A stretch of 64,000 nt of DNA from Dolomitihabitans soli (GTDB lineage Bacteria > Actinomycetota > Actinomycetes > Streptosporangiales > Streptosporangiaceae). Position numbers and translations under genes: made by a program. The stretch spans positions 1 to 64,000 of the forward strand of contig NZ_JAKNTW010000004.1 in the NCBI RefSeq assembly GCF_022213955.1, given 5' to 3'. Each line of letters opens with the position of its first letter. The first letter of the stretch is position 1. Positions 18,160-26,887 of the stretch are shown here, one piece after another. The notes under the pieces are model-generated. The model worked only from the letters and a program-made list of their open reading frames with translations, was not told the DNA's origin and ran no database searches.

Positions 18160-20426
18160 TCACCCCTGTCCTTCGGCCGGTGGAGGGGGCACTGGCGGGC
18201 CGGTCAGATCCAGCCGGCGATCACGCCTCAACTGCACGGTTCCGTACGGTGTCATGTTGGTGGTGAACAGCGGGGTCAGGCCGCGCCGGTCGACGTCGGT
18301 GAGCACCTGGTCCCATTCCGGCTCGGCGAACGTGTCTTGGATCATGAGGAGATTGATGTAGCCGAGACTGCTCTGCAAGATCATCAGGCAGAGCATGGCC
18401 AGTTCCTGCTCCTCACGCCGGTTGGAAGCGAGTTCCCCGCGCTTGCCGAACCTGATGTAGTCATTGACCCCGTTGTAGTTCTCCACCACGTTCAACCCCG
18501 ACTCGGTCTCATGTTGAAGATCGCGATCTCGGAGCCAGCGCGCGAGAAAGATGGTTCTCTGGGCGCAGCCGACCTCCAGCATCGCCGAGTACGCCGGGTG
18601 AGTGGTCTCGCCCTGAAAGCGCCGCAGCAGCGCCTCGGTGGAGGCGGTGCCCTGCCGGATCGCGTGGCGTAGCGGTTATGCGGCTCCGGCAGCGCCTCCA
18701 GCGGCGACAGCAGGATCGCGCCGCCCTTCTTGTGCTCGACGATCTCCAGCCATGGCAGGCCGGGCAGGGCGTCGTGCAGCGCCGACAGTTCGGCGTCCAT
18801 CTCCTCCAGCAGCTCGCCCGTGAACCGTCTGGCGTCCAACGGCTTGCGCAGCCTGGCGTAATTCTCCACCCGCCGCTCCTCGAAATCGGCTGGCAGGTCC
18901 AGGTCGGGGTTGCGCCACTTGTAGGCGCCGTGCACCCAGATCTCCTTGCACCGCAGCTTCTCCCGCAGCGTCTGGAACACCGCGCACTCGTACACGCTGC
19001 GCAAGATCCGGCGGTTGCCCTTATTGTCGGTGCGGAACATCAACTCGGCCAGCTCCGCCGGCACGATCTGCTCCACCGGCACCGTCTCGCCCAGCGCGTA
19101 GTACTTGGTGCGGTGCGTGGTCTCGGCCTTGTACCGCTTGATCAGGGCCAGCGCGGTCATCATCGGCGCGTGCACCGTGTTGGCCGAGCCGAACTCCAGC
19201 GCCTCCAGGATCTGGATCAGCCCTGCCCGATAGTGGTTGGTGTAGGAGGCCTTGAACACGCGCTGCCGATGCTGACGGTAGGTGCTGCCCTTGCTGGTGT
19301 ACTCGTGCCACAACGCCACCAGCGTGTCCACACCGCCGGGCACCACCGGGTAGATCGCCTCGCTGACCGTCTCCTCCGGCGCCTCCAACGCGGCCTGCGT
19401 CATCTTGAACAAGATGTTCTCCTTGCCCGAGACCCGCTTGAGCTCCGCGACGAACTCCTCTGTCACCTTCGTGTCGGCGCGGGCATTGATCCGCTGCACC
19501 GTCGTGATCAGCAGATCCACCAGCACATCGGTGATCTCCCGCCGCCGGCAGTGCAGGTAGGCCGCCAGCAGCGTCACCTTCAGCTCATCGCCGTGCCGCC
19601 GCAGATGACTGGGCGAGGACACCGCCACCCGCGCCCGCCACGCCAGCAGCACACCCGGCGCGATGTCGTCGAACAGATCCTCGGGCAGCTCGATCGCCTT
19701 GATCGCGCCGAGCTTGAACACCTCTTTCTCCATCGTGGTGACGCTGACGTTGCCGGGCTCCTCGCGGATCACCGCGAACACGTCCACGCCTTCGCCCTCC
19801 GCCGCTTCCGGCGGCTTCCCCTCAGGGGCCTGCCGCTCCTCTTCGACCTCCGGTCTCGTGTCGTCACCGGCACGGCGGGCGATCAGCGTCAGCATCCGCT
19901 CGACCACCTTCGCAGGAACATGTGAGGAGACGCGCGACGTCAGCGTCTTCTCGGCCTGGTCCAGCCCGGAGCCGACGATCCGCTGCAGCCGCTGCCTGGA
20001 CGGCGGCTCGATCCGTTCATCCTTGAGATGGGCCAGCAGCGCCGCGCGAACCCGGTAGGCACGCCGCTCGGACTGGCACACCTTGTCAGCCAGCCACCCA
20101 GCCGCCTTGTCCTGATCCTCCACGCTGCACTCGCGGAAACCGGTAAAGGTGCGGACGTCGGTCCGGTGGGCCTTGCTGGTACGCCCGTCCCACTCATACA
20201 GCCCCAGGTCCGCGGCCGGGACCTTCACCGCGGCGGCAACATACTCGACCGCCTCGTCCGGCAGTTCGGCGCGACCGCGCGGGAACCGGCCGTGGAGCTG
20301 GTGAAACTTCAGCATCAGCGCGAAGGCCAATTTCGTCGGCCCTCGACGGCCGGCCAGGAGTTCCATCTCCTCATCGAGCAGGGTCCAATGACCGATCAGC
20401 TCGTCCTCATCGACGACACGCGCCAT
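18160..20426 (-). pseudogene. tnpA: Tn3-family transposase, frameshifted and internally deleted
   Basis: The N-terminal part runs from ATG 20426 (MARVVDEDELIGHWTLLDEE) for about 588 codons to a frameshift at 18660-18663. The C-terminal part continues in another frame (IRQGTASTEALLRRFQGE, then HETESGLNVVENYNG) to the stop at 18160. The total is about 755 residues, against roughly 1,000 in family members. The break joins LEALPEPHN directly to RYAT. In relatives about 230-240 residues lie between these points, including the conserved DSHGQSE-type catalytic segment. The DDE core therefore seems lost as well as the frame. The N-terminal DNA-binding region and the far C-terminus remain. It reads away from the right terminal repeat, as usual in Tn3 elements. 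Confidence 0.85.
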
Positions 20427-20599
20427 GGCACAGGGCTCTCTCCCAGGGGTCACCGACAGCGCGTGGCCGGCCACCGCAGACGAACCCCCGAGATCCGGAC
20501 CAATACTTACCGCATCCAATTGGACACGTCTCGGAAACAGCAAATGACCTGGCAGCCGCTCACGAAAGGCCGCTCTGACCTGGACTAGCGACCAACCGA

Positions 20600-20632
20600 T
20601 GTACTTCGTGGCAGCTTCGTTAACGACAGGCC
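20600..20632 (-). repeat. Right terminal inverted repeat of the Tn3-family transposon
   Basis: Read on the minus strand it begins GGCCTGTCGTTAACGAAGCT and matches the left end at 30 of 33 positions. The target duplication AACTC follows at 20633-20637. Confidence 0.88.
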
Positions 20633-20696
20633 AACTCAGGCCGACGCATCCATGGACGTCTTCAACGCCATGGCCGAGATCCGCATGGCCGATGCG

Positions 20697-20990
20697 CAAC
20701 CTCCACCACGCACTGGCCGAGAAGATATTTCACGGCCGCCGCCGCGAGGTGTTCCAGAGATACCGGGAAGGCATGGAGGACCAGCTGGGCGCGCTGGGCA
20801 TTGTTTGAATTGCGTGGTTCTCTGGAATACGGTCTATATGACGCCGCGTTGAACACGTTACGCGCCCAGGGGTATCCCGTGCGGGATGAAGACGTCGCCC
20901 GCCTCAGTCTTTCATGCGGAAACACATCAATGTCCACGGGAAACCACGGTGGATTCCGCCGACTCCGCCAAAGGCGCCGTCGCAACCCGG
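20697..20990 (+). pseudogene. C-terminal relic of another Tn3-family transposase
   Basis: Three successive plus-strand frames read NLHHALAEKIFHGRRREVFQ with EGMEDQLGALGIV, then LNCVVLWNTVY, then DAALNTLRAQGYPVRDEDVA and finally MRKHINVHG. Together they are the conserved C-terminus of a Tn3-family transposase broken by at least two frameshifts. It lies outside the intact transposon and on the opposite strand to its tnpA. The newer transposon therefore landed beside or inside older Tn3 debris. Confidence 0.85.
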
Positions 20991-21305
20991 AAGTTGCGTG
21001 TCCCCGCCGCCCGCGACGAGGACGAGGAGGAGTTCGATGAGGACGACTCCTGGTAGACACCCTCGGTACGAGGGAACACCCGGTACCGAAGTTATCTGGA
21101 GTTGTCGAGCGAAACTAGCTGGTCAGCCGCTTGAAGGCCGTTAAGCCACGTGAGAACCGGTCCTCGTCGCGGCCCTTCGAGACGAGGTCCTTCCCGCTGT
21201 CCATCGTGCACCCGTTGGCGAGTTCCTGCGGTAGCCCGATCGCCTTGACTGTCAGCTTCGCGGCGATTTACGGAACCGCCGACGGGTGGCTGCAAGGCCG
21301 GGTCG
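20991..21305. other. Remnant region right of the Tn3 relic
   Basis: No intact gene is present. A minus-strand stretch at about 21117-21250 stays open for about 50 codons (IGLPQELANGCTMDSGKDLV, then SKGRDEDRFSRGLTAFKRLT) and looks like a protein tail. It lacks a start and follows an in-frame stop. I do not recognise the family. Confidence 0.35.
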
Positions 21306-22172
21306 TCAGCTCACGGTCAGGCTGCTCTGTTGGGCCCAGGCCGCCAGCAGGTGGAGCGCTGTCTGGGACGGGGATCCTTCCTCTGCCGTGTGGGCGATCA
21401 ATGCCTGGTCGGGGTCGTCGGGGAGCCGGAGCGTCTCGAATCCGAGGTCGAGCCTGCCGACCACGGGGTGCTGGTAGACGTACCGTCCGTGGGTCTTGTC
21501 CTTGAGCCGGTGTTTCGCCCACACCTCGCGAAATTCCGGGCTGGCGGCCGACAGGTCGTCGATCAAGGCTGCCGTCCGCGTGTCCTCGGGGTGGCGTCCG
21601 GCATCGAGCCGGAGGTAGGCGGCCACGTCGCCGGCCTTGCCGCGCCAGTCGGCGTACAGGCTGCGCATGCCCTCGTCCAGGAACACCAGACGGGCCAGGT
21701 TGCGCTGCTGTGGCGGCAGCGCTGCGAAGTCGGTGATCAGTGCCGCTGCGAGGTGGTTCCAGGCCAGGACGTCGGTGTTGCGGCCGACGATGTAGGCCGG
21801 GACGTCGGCCGAGGAATCCAGCAGGCGGCGAAGACCCGGCCGTACGCGCTGCAGCGGGGGCTCGGCGTCGGCGCGGTCGGCCTCGGACCAGGGGCGGGCC
21901 AGGCGGTACAGATGGTCACGTTCGACGGCGTCCAGCCGCAGAGCGCGGGCGACCGCATCGAGGACCGCCTCGGAGAAGTGCAGGGTACGGCCCTGCTCCA
22001 GCCGGACGTAGTGGTCCACGCTCACCCCGGCCAGCTGAGCCAGTTCCTCCCGCCGCAACCCGGGCACGCGCCTGCGGCCGCCGTAGTCGGGCAGGCCCAG
22101 CTCTTCGGGCCGCAGCCGGGCCCGACGCGATCGCAGGAATTCACCCAGTTCCGCACGTCTGTCCAGTGCCAT
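21306..22172 (-). CDS. XRE-family regulator with MmyB-like ligand domain
   Basis: This 288-aa regulator has an N-terminal helix-turn-helix (about residues 10-75) with the typical GLRREELAQLAGVSVDHYVR signature and LEQGR. A C-terminal MmyB-like domain (about 105-275) follows, a type predicted to bind a small hydrophobic ligand. Length and order match the large actinomycete MmyB-like group, commonly divergent from an oxidoreductase. Here it is divergent from the aldo/keto reductase at 22355, which it probably controls from the 182-bp gap. The ATG at 22172 opens the standard MALDRRAELGEFLRSRRARL N-terminus. Confidence 0.9.
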   Translation of the reverse strand: MALDRRAELGEFLRSRRARLRPEELGLPDYGGRRRVPGLRREELAQLAGVSVDHYVRLEQGRTLHFSEAVLDAVARALRLDAVERDHLYRLARPWSEADRADAEPPLQRVRPGLRRLLDSSADVPAYIVGRNTDVLAWNHLAAALITDFAALPPQQRNLARLVFLDEGMRSLYADWRGKAGDVAAYLRLDAGRHPEDTRTAALIDDLSAASPEFREVWAKHRLKDKTHGRYVYQHPVVGRLDLGFETLRLPDDPDQALIAHTAEEGSPSQTALHLLAAWAQQSSLTVS

Positions 22173-22354
22173 GTGCCCAGTATCCCGGTCCCGGTTCCGC
22201 TGCCGCCCTCCGGAGCCTGGTCACGCCATACCTAGGCAGCGGCGGGCACTGGGTCGGCCGCTTCCGCCAGACCACAGTGATGTGCGCCGGAACGGTTCCG
22301 GCGCCAGACACCCCAGAGGGTGCCTGGCCCTGATCTCACAGGGAGCACTGCGAC

Positions 22355-23410
22355 ATGAGCACCACTGACGTGCCGACCCGGCCGCTCGGTGCCACGGGCA
22401 TGGGCATCACCCGTCTGGGCTTCGGCTCCTGGGCGGTGTCGGGATCCGGCTGGCGCTTCGGCTGGGGCGCCACCGACGACGCCCAGTCGATCGCCGCGAT
22501 CCGCCACGCGGTCGCCTCCGGCGTCAACTGGATCGACACCGCCGCCGTCTATGGGCTCGGCCACTCCGAGGAACTGGTCGGCAAGGCCATCGCCGACCTG
22601 CCCGAGGCCGACCGCCCGTACATCTTCACCAAGGCCGGCCTGGTCTGGGACCCCGACGACCCGCAGGCCACGCCCCGCCGGATCATGAAGCCGGCCAGCG
22701 TCCGCCGCGAGATCGAGGACTCGCTGCACCGGCTGAACGTCGAGCACATCGACCTGTACCAGGTGCACTGGCCCGACACCGGCGAGTCGCTGGAGTACGC
22801 CGGCGACGGCTACGGTGCCGTCTCGCCCAACGCCACGCCCCTGGAGGAGTACTGGCAGGTCATGGCCGACCTGAAGGCCGAGGGCAAGGTCCGCGCGATC
22901 GGGCTGTCCAACCACACCCCCGACCAGCTGCAGGCCGCTGAGCAGATCGCCCATGTCGACGTCATCCAACCGCCGTTCTCGGCCATCAACCGGTCCGCCG
23001 CGGCCGAGATCGCCTGGGCGCACGCTCACGGCACCGGCGTGATCGTCTACTCACCGCTCCAGTCGGGGCTGCTCACCGGCGCCTTCTCCGCCCAGCGAGC
23101 GGCTGGCCTGCCCGCCGACGACTGGCGCGCCGCCCACCAGGACTTCACCACGGGGCTGTCGGCCAATCTCCGGCTGGCCGACGCGCTGCGCCCGATCGCC
23201 CAACGGCACGGCACCAACGTGGCCGAAGTGGCCATCGCCTGGGCCCTGGCCTGGCCCGGCGTCACCGGAGCCATCGTCGGCGCCCGCAAGCCGGAGCAGG
23301 TCGACGGCTGGATCGCAGCCGGCGCGGTGCGCCTGGCGCCGGCAGACCTGGACGAGGTCGCCGCCGCGATCGCCGCCTCAGGCGCCGGTACCGGCCCTGC
23401 CCGGCCGTAG
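22355..23410 (+). CDS. Aldo/keto reductase
   Basis: This 351-aa NADPH-dependent oxidoreductase has a TIM-barrel fold. The active-site region DTAAVYGLGHSEELVG contains the Asp and Tyr, and the catalytic Lys lies in YIFTKAGLVW. The C-terminal cofactor segment is GVTGAIVGARKPEQVDGWIA. The start is ATG 22355, with GGGAG at 22341-22345. It is followed 32 bp later by a small monooxygenase-fold protein, so the two probably form an operon controlled by the divergent XRE protein. It would reduce a carbonyl on a sugar, aldehyde or quinone-like compound; the natural substrate is not identifiable. Confidence 0.92.
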   Translation: MSTTDVPTRPLGATGMGITRLGFGSWAVSGSGWRFGWGATDDAQSIAAIRHAVASGVNWIDTAAVYGLGHSEELVGKAIADLPEADRPYIFTKAGLVWDPDDPQATPRRIMKPASVRREIEDSLHRLNVEHIDLYQVHWPDTGESLEYAGDGYGAVSPNATPLEEYWQVMADLKAEGKVRAIGLSNHTPDQLQAAEQIAHVDVIQPPFSAINRSAAAEIAWAHAHGTGVIVYSPLQSGLLTGAFSAQRAAGLPADDWRAAHQDFTTGLSANLRLADALRPIAQRHGTNVAEVAIAWALAWPGVTGAIVGARKPEQVDGWIAAGAVRLAPADLDEVAAAIAASGAGTGPARP

Positions 23411-23442
23411 CCACCTGCCATCATGCAAAGAGAGCGAACGAG

Positions 23443-23739
23443 ATGCCCCTCATCGTCCTGGCCGAGTGCCGGGCCGCGCCCGGCCAGGAAGACCGGCTCC
23501 GCACCGCCCTGGAGGCGATGATCGAACCGTCCCTGGACGAACCCGGCTGCCTGGCCTACCGCACCTATACCGACCCCAACCACCCCGCCAGCATGGTGGT
23601 GATCGAGGAATGGGCCACCCCCCGAGCCCTCATGGAACACTTCACCACCCCGCACTTCCGCCACGCACAGCAGGTTCTGGACCTCGTCCTCACCGAGCCG
23701 ATGACCCTGCGCAGGCTGGTGGCCGCCTCCGCTGGCTGA
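23443..23739 (+). CDS. Antibiotic biosynthesis monooxygenase-fold protein (putative quinol monooxygenase)
   Basis: This 98-aa protein has the dimeric ferredoxin-like ABM fold: an N-terminal strand MPLIVLAECRAAPGQEDRLR, the central GCLAYRTYTDP strand, MVVIEEWATPRALMEHF and the closing helix TTPHFRHAQQVLDLV. Members oxidise quinols, degrade haem or handle polyketide intermediates without metal cofactors, and many are uncharacterised. It probably shares a transcript with the upstream aldo/keto reductase. No signal peptide is seen. Confidence 0.85.
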   Translation: MPLIVLAECRAAPGQEDRLRTALEAMIEPSLDEPGCLAYRTYTDPNHPASMVVIEEWATPRALMEHFTTPHFRHAQQVLDLVLTEPMTLRRLVAASAG

Positions 23740-24379
23740 TGAACCTGCTGCCGGGCACACCCCCAAGAGTGTGCCCGGTCAGTGGTGACACGGCCTCAAG
23801 CCCGAAGGCCGCTCGGTCGACGTCGAGCCCGGCGGTCCCGGCCTGCGCCGACCGGGTGGAGTCGGGCCGACGTCGCGGTGGTGCGGTGAGTTTCGGACGC
23901 TTCCGAGGGCTCGAGGCGATCCCCACACCCTGTATTTGATCTTGTCCGTCATCGAGGACTTCCGGACACGAAGATCACCGTCACCCGGCGTCACCCACCA
24001 GCCGATCCACCCCGAAACCATGATCACAAGCGAGCTGCGCCGGAACCGGAACGTACGCTGACGACCCCTGGCCGCCCCCGTCAGACGTCCGCCCTGGCCT
24101 GCGGGAAGGCGCTTACCGTACGAAACGGTTCCGTTGCAGGTCCATCCCCGACACGGGGAAAGTCGGCGGCGAGCTTGCCAGCCAGGTCCGCCCGCCGGAT
24201 CGGGTCGCGCGCCAGGGCCATCGCCGCGCGGATCGGCGGGGTCGCGCGCGCAGACCGTGACCGGCGCGCCCGTGGCCGTCTCGCTCGAGCGGTGCTGGCC
24301 GTCACGCTCGACGACCAGGTTCGGTGATGGGGTTGGCCAGGGCATGGACGATGCCGTTCTGGGGCGGGTGACGAGTCGA
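23740..24379. other. Gene-free 640-bp stretch with a dispersed repeat copy
   Basis: No credible gene is found on either strand. Reading frames here are short, lack ribosome-binding sites and do not match families I know. A minus-strand frame with DPIRRADLAGKLAADFPR near 24160-24220 may be a gene remnant. The stretch holds the second copy of the window-start palindrome at 24115-24150, and looks like a decayed insertion site. Confidence 0.5.
24115..24150. repeat. Half copy of the 57-bp palindrome
   Basis: Thirty-five of 36 bases match positions 22-57. The loop and right arm are present (ACGAAACGGTTCCGTTGCAG), but only ACCGT of the left arm remains, so the long hairpin cannot form. A C-to-T change occurs in the terminal C-run. 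Confidence 0.85.
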
Positions 24380-24826
24380 TTAGTTGGCGATCGCAGCATC
24401 CGCGCAGGCGGCGAGGTCCTCGCGTAGCCGACGCTGCTGCGCCTGGGACAACGGTGAGAACAGCTGCTGTTCGACGGCGCGCACGGCGACACTGGCCTCG
24501 CGCAGCGTCGACTGTCCGGCTCGGGTGAGCTCGGTGGGCAGTGCCCGCCCATGAATGGCGTGATCAGGCCTGGCGAGCAGGCCCCGCTCTTGGAGCCGGC
24601 GAAGTACGAGGTTCATCGACTGGCGGGTGACGAAGGCGCGGCGGGCGAGTTCGGAGTTGGACAGTCCCGGATGCCGTCCGAGCAGTTCGAGGCATGCGTA
24701 TTGGGCGACGGTGAGACCCAGTGGACGCAGCACCTCATCCATCGCGGTGTGCAGCGAGGCTTGCACCTGCTTGAGGACGTAGCCCACCGACTGGTCAAGG
24801 TCGCCCACGGTCTCTTCTTGCTCCAT
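24380..24826 (-). CDS. MarR-family regulator
   Basis: This 148-aa protein is a winged-helix MarR regulator. Its DNA-binding core (about residues 40-105) includes HPGLSNSELARRAFVTRQSM, NLVLRRLQERGLL and a wing with RPDHAIHGRALPTELT. The start is taken as ATG 24826 (MEQEETVGDLDQSV), the family-like N-terminus. There is no clear Shine-Dalgarno sequence, so a leaderless or weakly translated message is possible. It is divergent from a VOC-fold protein and an MFS transporter, with four regularly spaced half-sites between them (24826-24867). It probably represses that pair and itself until a toxic ligand binds. Confidence 0.9.
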   Translation of the reverse strand: MEQEETVGDLDQSVGYVLKQVQASLHTAMDEVLRPLGLTVAQYACLELLGRHPGLSNSELARRAFVTRQSMNLVLRRLQERGLLARPDHAIHGRALPTELTRAGQSTLREASVAVRAVEQQLFSPLSQAQQRRLREDLAACADAAIAN

Positions 24827-24867
24827 GTCAATATTCTGACATACTCCTATGTCAGCACACTGACATA
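24826..24867. promoter_or_regulatory. Four alternating MarR half-sites between divergent genes
   Basis: TGACATA-CTCC-TATGTCA (24837-24854) is a perfect dyad. It overlaps TATGTCA-GCACAC-TGACATA (24848-24867). TGTCA...TGACA at 24826-24841 adds a third dyad. The half-sites repeat every 11-13 bp and reach both the MarR start codon and the AGGAGG site (24867-24872) of the VOC gene. Confidence 0.75.
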
Positions 24868-24878
24868 GGAGGAACGGC

Positions 24879-25223
24879 ATGAGTGGACAGGTCACGTACT
24901 TCGAGCTGCCGAGCACCGACATCGGAGCAACCCAGCGATTCTGGGGCTCGCTGTTCGACTGGACGTTCTACGAGGGCAACTTCCCGGGCTACTCGATGAT
25001 CCAGGGACCCGACCCGATGGGCGGATCGCCACACGACGATTCGTCACGACACCCGCGCATCTTCTTCGCCGTCGACGACATCACCGCCGCCGTTGCTCGG
25101 GTGCGCGAACTCGGTGGCACGGCAGAAGATCCGGTCAGCATCCCCTCTGGTGCCTACGCCCACTGCACAGACGATCAGGGCGTGGAGTTCAGCCTGTCCG
25201 AACAGGCCGGAGACCAGGATTGA
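24879..25223 (+). CDS. VOC-family (glyoxalase-fold) protein
   Basis: This 114-aa protein has the paired beta-alpha-beta-beta-beta fold of the vicinal oxygen chelate family. It opens with GQVTYFELPSTDIGATQRFW, and the second half has IFFAVDDITAAVARVRELGG followed by AHCTDDQGVEFSLSEQ. Such small proteins bind metals or drugs, or isomerise small molecules, and many of this YdcR/PhnB-like length are of unknown function. The start is ATG 24879, with AGGAGG at 24867-24872. It overlaps the following MFS gene by 4 bp and lies under the divergent MarR operator array, consistent with a detoxification or resistance pair. Confidence 0.88.
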   Translation: MSGQVTYFELPSTDIGATQRFWGSLFDWTFYEGNFPGYSMIQGPDPMGGSPHDDSSRHPRIFFAVDDITAAVARVRELGGTAEDPVSIPSGAYAHCTDDQGVEFSLSEQAGDQD

Positions 25224-26440
25224 ATCGCACCGAGATCGGCGAGCCAGAACCAAAGGGATCCGAACCCCTCGTGAGGCCGTTGCTGCCGCTGGCGCTGGCA
25301 ACCTTCGCGGTCGGCACCGACGCGTTCGTGATGGCCGGTCTCCTGCCGGCCATCGCCGCCGACCTTGAGGTCGGCGTCCCGGCCGCCGGCCAGCTGGTGA
25401 CAGTGTTCGCACTGACGCTCGCTGTCGCTGCGCCGATTCTGAGTTGGCTGCTGAGCCCACTGGATCGTCGCAAGGTTTTGCAGCTGGCGCTGATCGTGTT
25501 CGTCGTCGGCAACGTCGTCACCGCACTCAGCCCGAGCTACCCGATCGCGCTGTCAGCCCGGATTCTCACAGCGGCCGGGGCGGCCACCATCACCGCCACA
25601 GCGTCGAGCGCCGCCGTCGCGATCACGCCTCCCGAACGCCGGGGGCGTGCCATGGCGTTGGTCATCGGTGGATTGACGCTGTCCACCGCGTTGGGCATGC
25701 CGCTGGGCAACTTGATCGGCGGCATCGACTGGCGCCTCACATTGTGGGCGGTCGCTGCCCTTGGCGTCGTTGCCGTGATCGGTATCTCGGTCGCGTTGCC
25801 CAAGGTCGTGCTGCCGGCGACAAGCCTTATGGCCCGCCTGGCTCCGCTGCGCCGGCCCCAGGTGCTCTCCATTTTGGTCGTGACGCTGCTGGTGATGGCC
25901 GGACATTATGCCGTCTACACCTACATCGCAGCAGTGACGGCCAGCGCCACGACCGGATCGTTTCCCCAGGCCCTCACCATGATTCTGTTCGTCTGGGGTG
26001 TCGGAGTCCTGGTTGGCAACTTCTTCGCGGGCCATCTCGCGGACAAGCGTCCGGTACTCGGGGTCGCAGTCGGAGCACTCGCCGGCGGCACCGTGCTGCT
26101 CGCGATCAGCCCACTCACGGTTGGCAACCTGGCCATCGCGAGCGTCTGGGCCGCCATCTGGGGCATCACCGACGGGATGGCCTCAGTGGTGCAGCAACAC
26201 CGGCTGGTGACCTTCGCGCCCGCCTCATCACCAATGCTCCTTGGTCTCAACTCCTCCGCGATCTACTTCGGTGTAGCGATCGGTGGCGGATTCGGTGGTC
26301 TGGCCCAGGAGTGGCTGCCGGTCACCTTGCTCGGTGTTCCCGCTGCAGTCCTGGCACTGCTCGCCACCACCATCACCGTCGTGGAGGGGAGGGTCGGTCC
26401 GGCGAAGGCCTCGCCAAAGGCGGCCGAGAACCGCCGCTGA
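25220..26440 (+). CDS. MFS efflux transporter (DHA1-type)
   Basis: This 406-aa membrane protein has about 12 hydrophobic helices. The first contains FAVGTDAFVMAGLLPAIAAD and the loop between helices 2 and 3 reads LSPLDRRKVL, as in the AraJ/drug-resistance branch of the major facilitator superfamily. The start is TTG 25220 in a TTGA overlap with the VOC gene stop, so translation is coupled. With the divergent MarR it forms a typical inducible export module. The cargo could be a drug, a sugar derivative or a metabolite; sequence alone does not say. Confidence 0.9.
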   Translation: MNRTEIGEPEPKGSEPLVRPLLPLALATFAVGTDAFVMAGLLPAIAADLEVGVPAAGQLVTVFALTLAVAAPILSWLLSPLDRRKVLQLALIVFVVGNVVTALSPSYPIALSARILTAAGAATITATASSAAVAITPPERRGRAMALVIGGLTLSTALGMPLGNLIGGIDWRLTLWAVAALGVVAVIGISVALPKVVLPATSLMARLAPLRRPQVLSILVVTLLVMAGHYAVYTYIAAVTASATTGSFPQALTMILFVWGVGVLVGNFFAGHLADKRPVLGVAVGALAGGTVLLAISPLTVGNLAIASVWAAIWGITDGMASVVQQHRLVTFAPASSPMLLGLNSSAIYFGVAIGGGFGGLAQEWLPVTLLGVPAAVLALLATTITVVEGRVGPAKASPKAAENRR

Positions 26441-26496
26441 GGCAACAAAATGGGCCGACCGGCGCGTCGGCGATGGGGTGTCAACCTGGTCAGGTT

Positions 26497-26690
26497 TCAC
26501 GGCTCCAGACGGGTGAGGTTGAGCTGGGCCAGCCGGTCGGGGTCGGACAGGATATCGATGGTGGCGATCTTGCCGTCGGCGATGGTGAAGCTCATGACGG
26601 AGATGAGCTGGTCGTCGATGGTGTTGACCAGGCCGGCGAGGCCGTTGACGAGCGCCGGGTGGATGGCGGCGCTGGCTGGCCCTCATTGGC
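26497..26690 (-). pseudogene. C-terminal remnant of a SigJ-like ECF sigma factor
   Basis: The minus frame reads HPALVNGLAGLVNTIDDQLI, SVMSFTIADGKIATIDILSD and PDRLAQLNLTRLEP to a stop at 26497. This is the end of the SnoaL-like domain attached to SigJ-type extracytoplasmic sigma factors. The sigma-2 and sigma-4 DNA-binding regions are absent upstream, where the sequence turns non-coding. It is a truncated pseudogene. Nothing else is seen in 26441-26887. Confidence 0.75.
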
Positions 26691-26887
26691 AAGCCGCTGC
26701 CGGGTGTGTCGCCGACGGAGCAGTGGAGGCCGTAACGCCCAAAAGCCCAGGGCGAGGACACGGCAACCGTACCTCGCCCTGCCCGGGGTCAGATCAGGGC
26801 CGGGCCCAGCGACGGACCCGCGCGGGCTTGGCCGCCCCACCCAACACGGGGATGTGGTGCGCGATCTCGCACGCGGCGGATGGCCGG

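Larger units (their letters stand above)
11855..20632. mobile_element. Tn3-family transposon (8,778 bp) with tyrosine recombinase and protease/propeller cargo
   Basis: The element is bounded by inverted repeats at 11855-11887 and 20600-20632 (30 of 33 bases identical, outermost GGCCTGTCGTTAACGAAGCT). It is flanked by an exact 5-bp direct repeat, AACTC, at 11850-11854 and 20633-20637, the duplication size expected for Tn3-family insertion. All genes inside read on the minus strand: the transposase at the right end, a Trypco2-like/trypsin-like/beta-propeller operon in the middle and a tyrosine recombinase beside an inverted-repeat site at the left. The transposase is frameshifted and apparently lacks its catalytic core, so movement now would need transposase in trans. 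Confidence 0.88.

Noticed and set aside
21117-21250. Peptide-like minus frame with GCTMDSGKDLVSKGRDEDRF
   Set aside because: It lacks a start and follows an in-frame stop; kept only as part of the remnant region.
23740-24379. CRISPR or phage attachment site in the gene-poor stretch
   Set aside because: Only a single copy of the dispersed repeat is present; no regularly spaced repeats or duplicated attachment core were seen.
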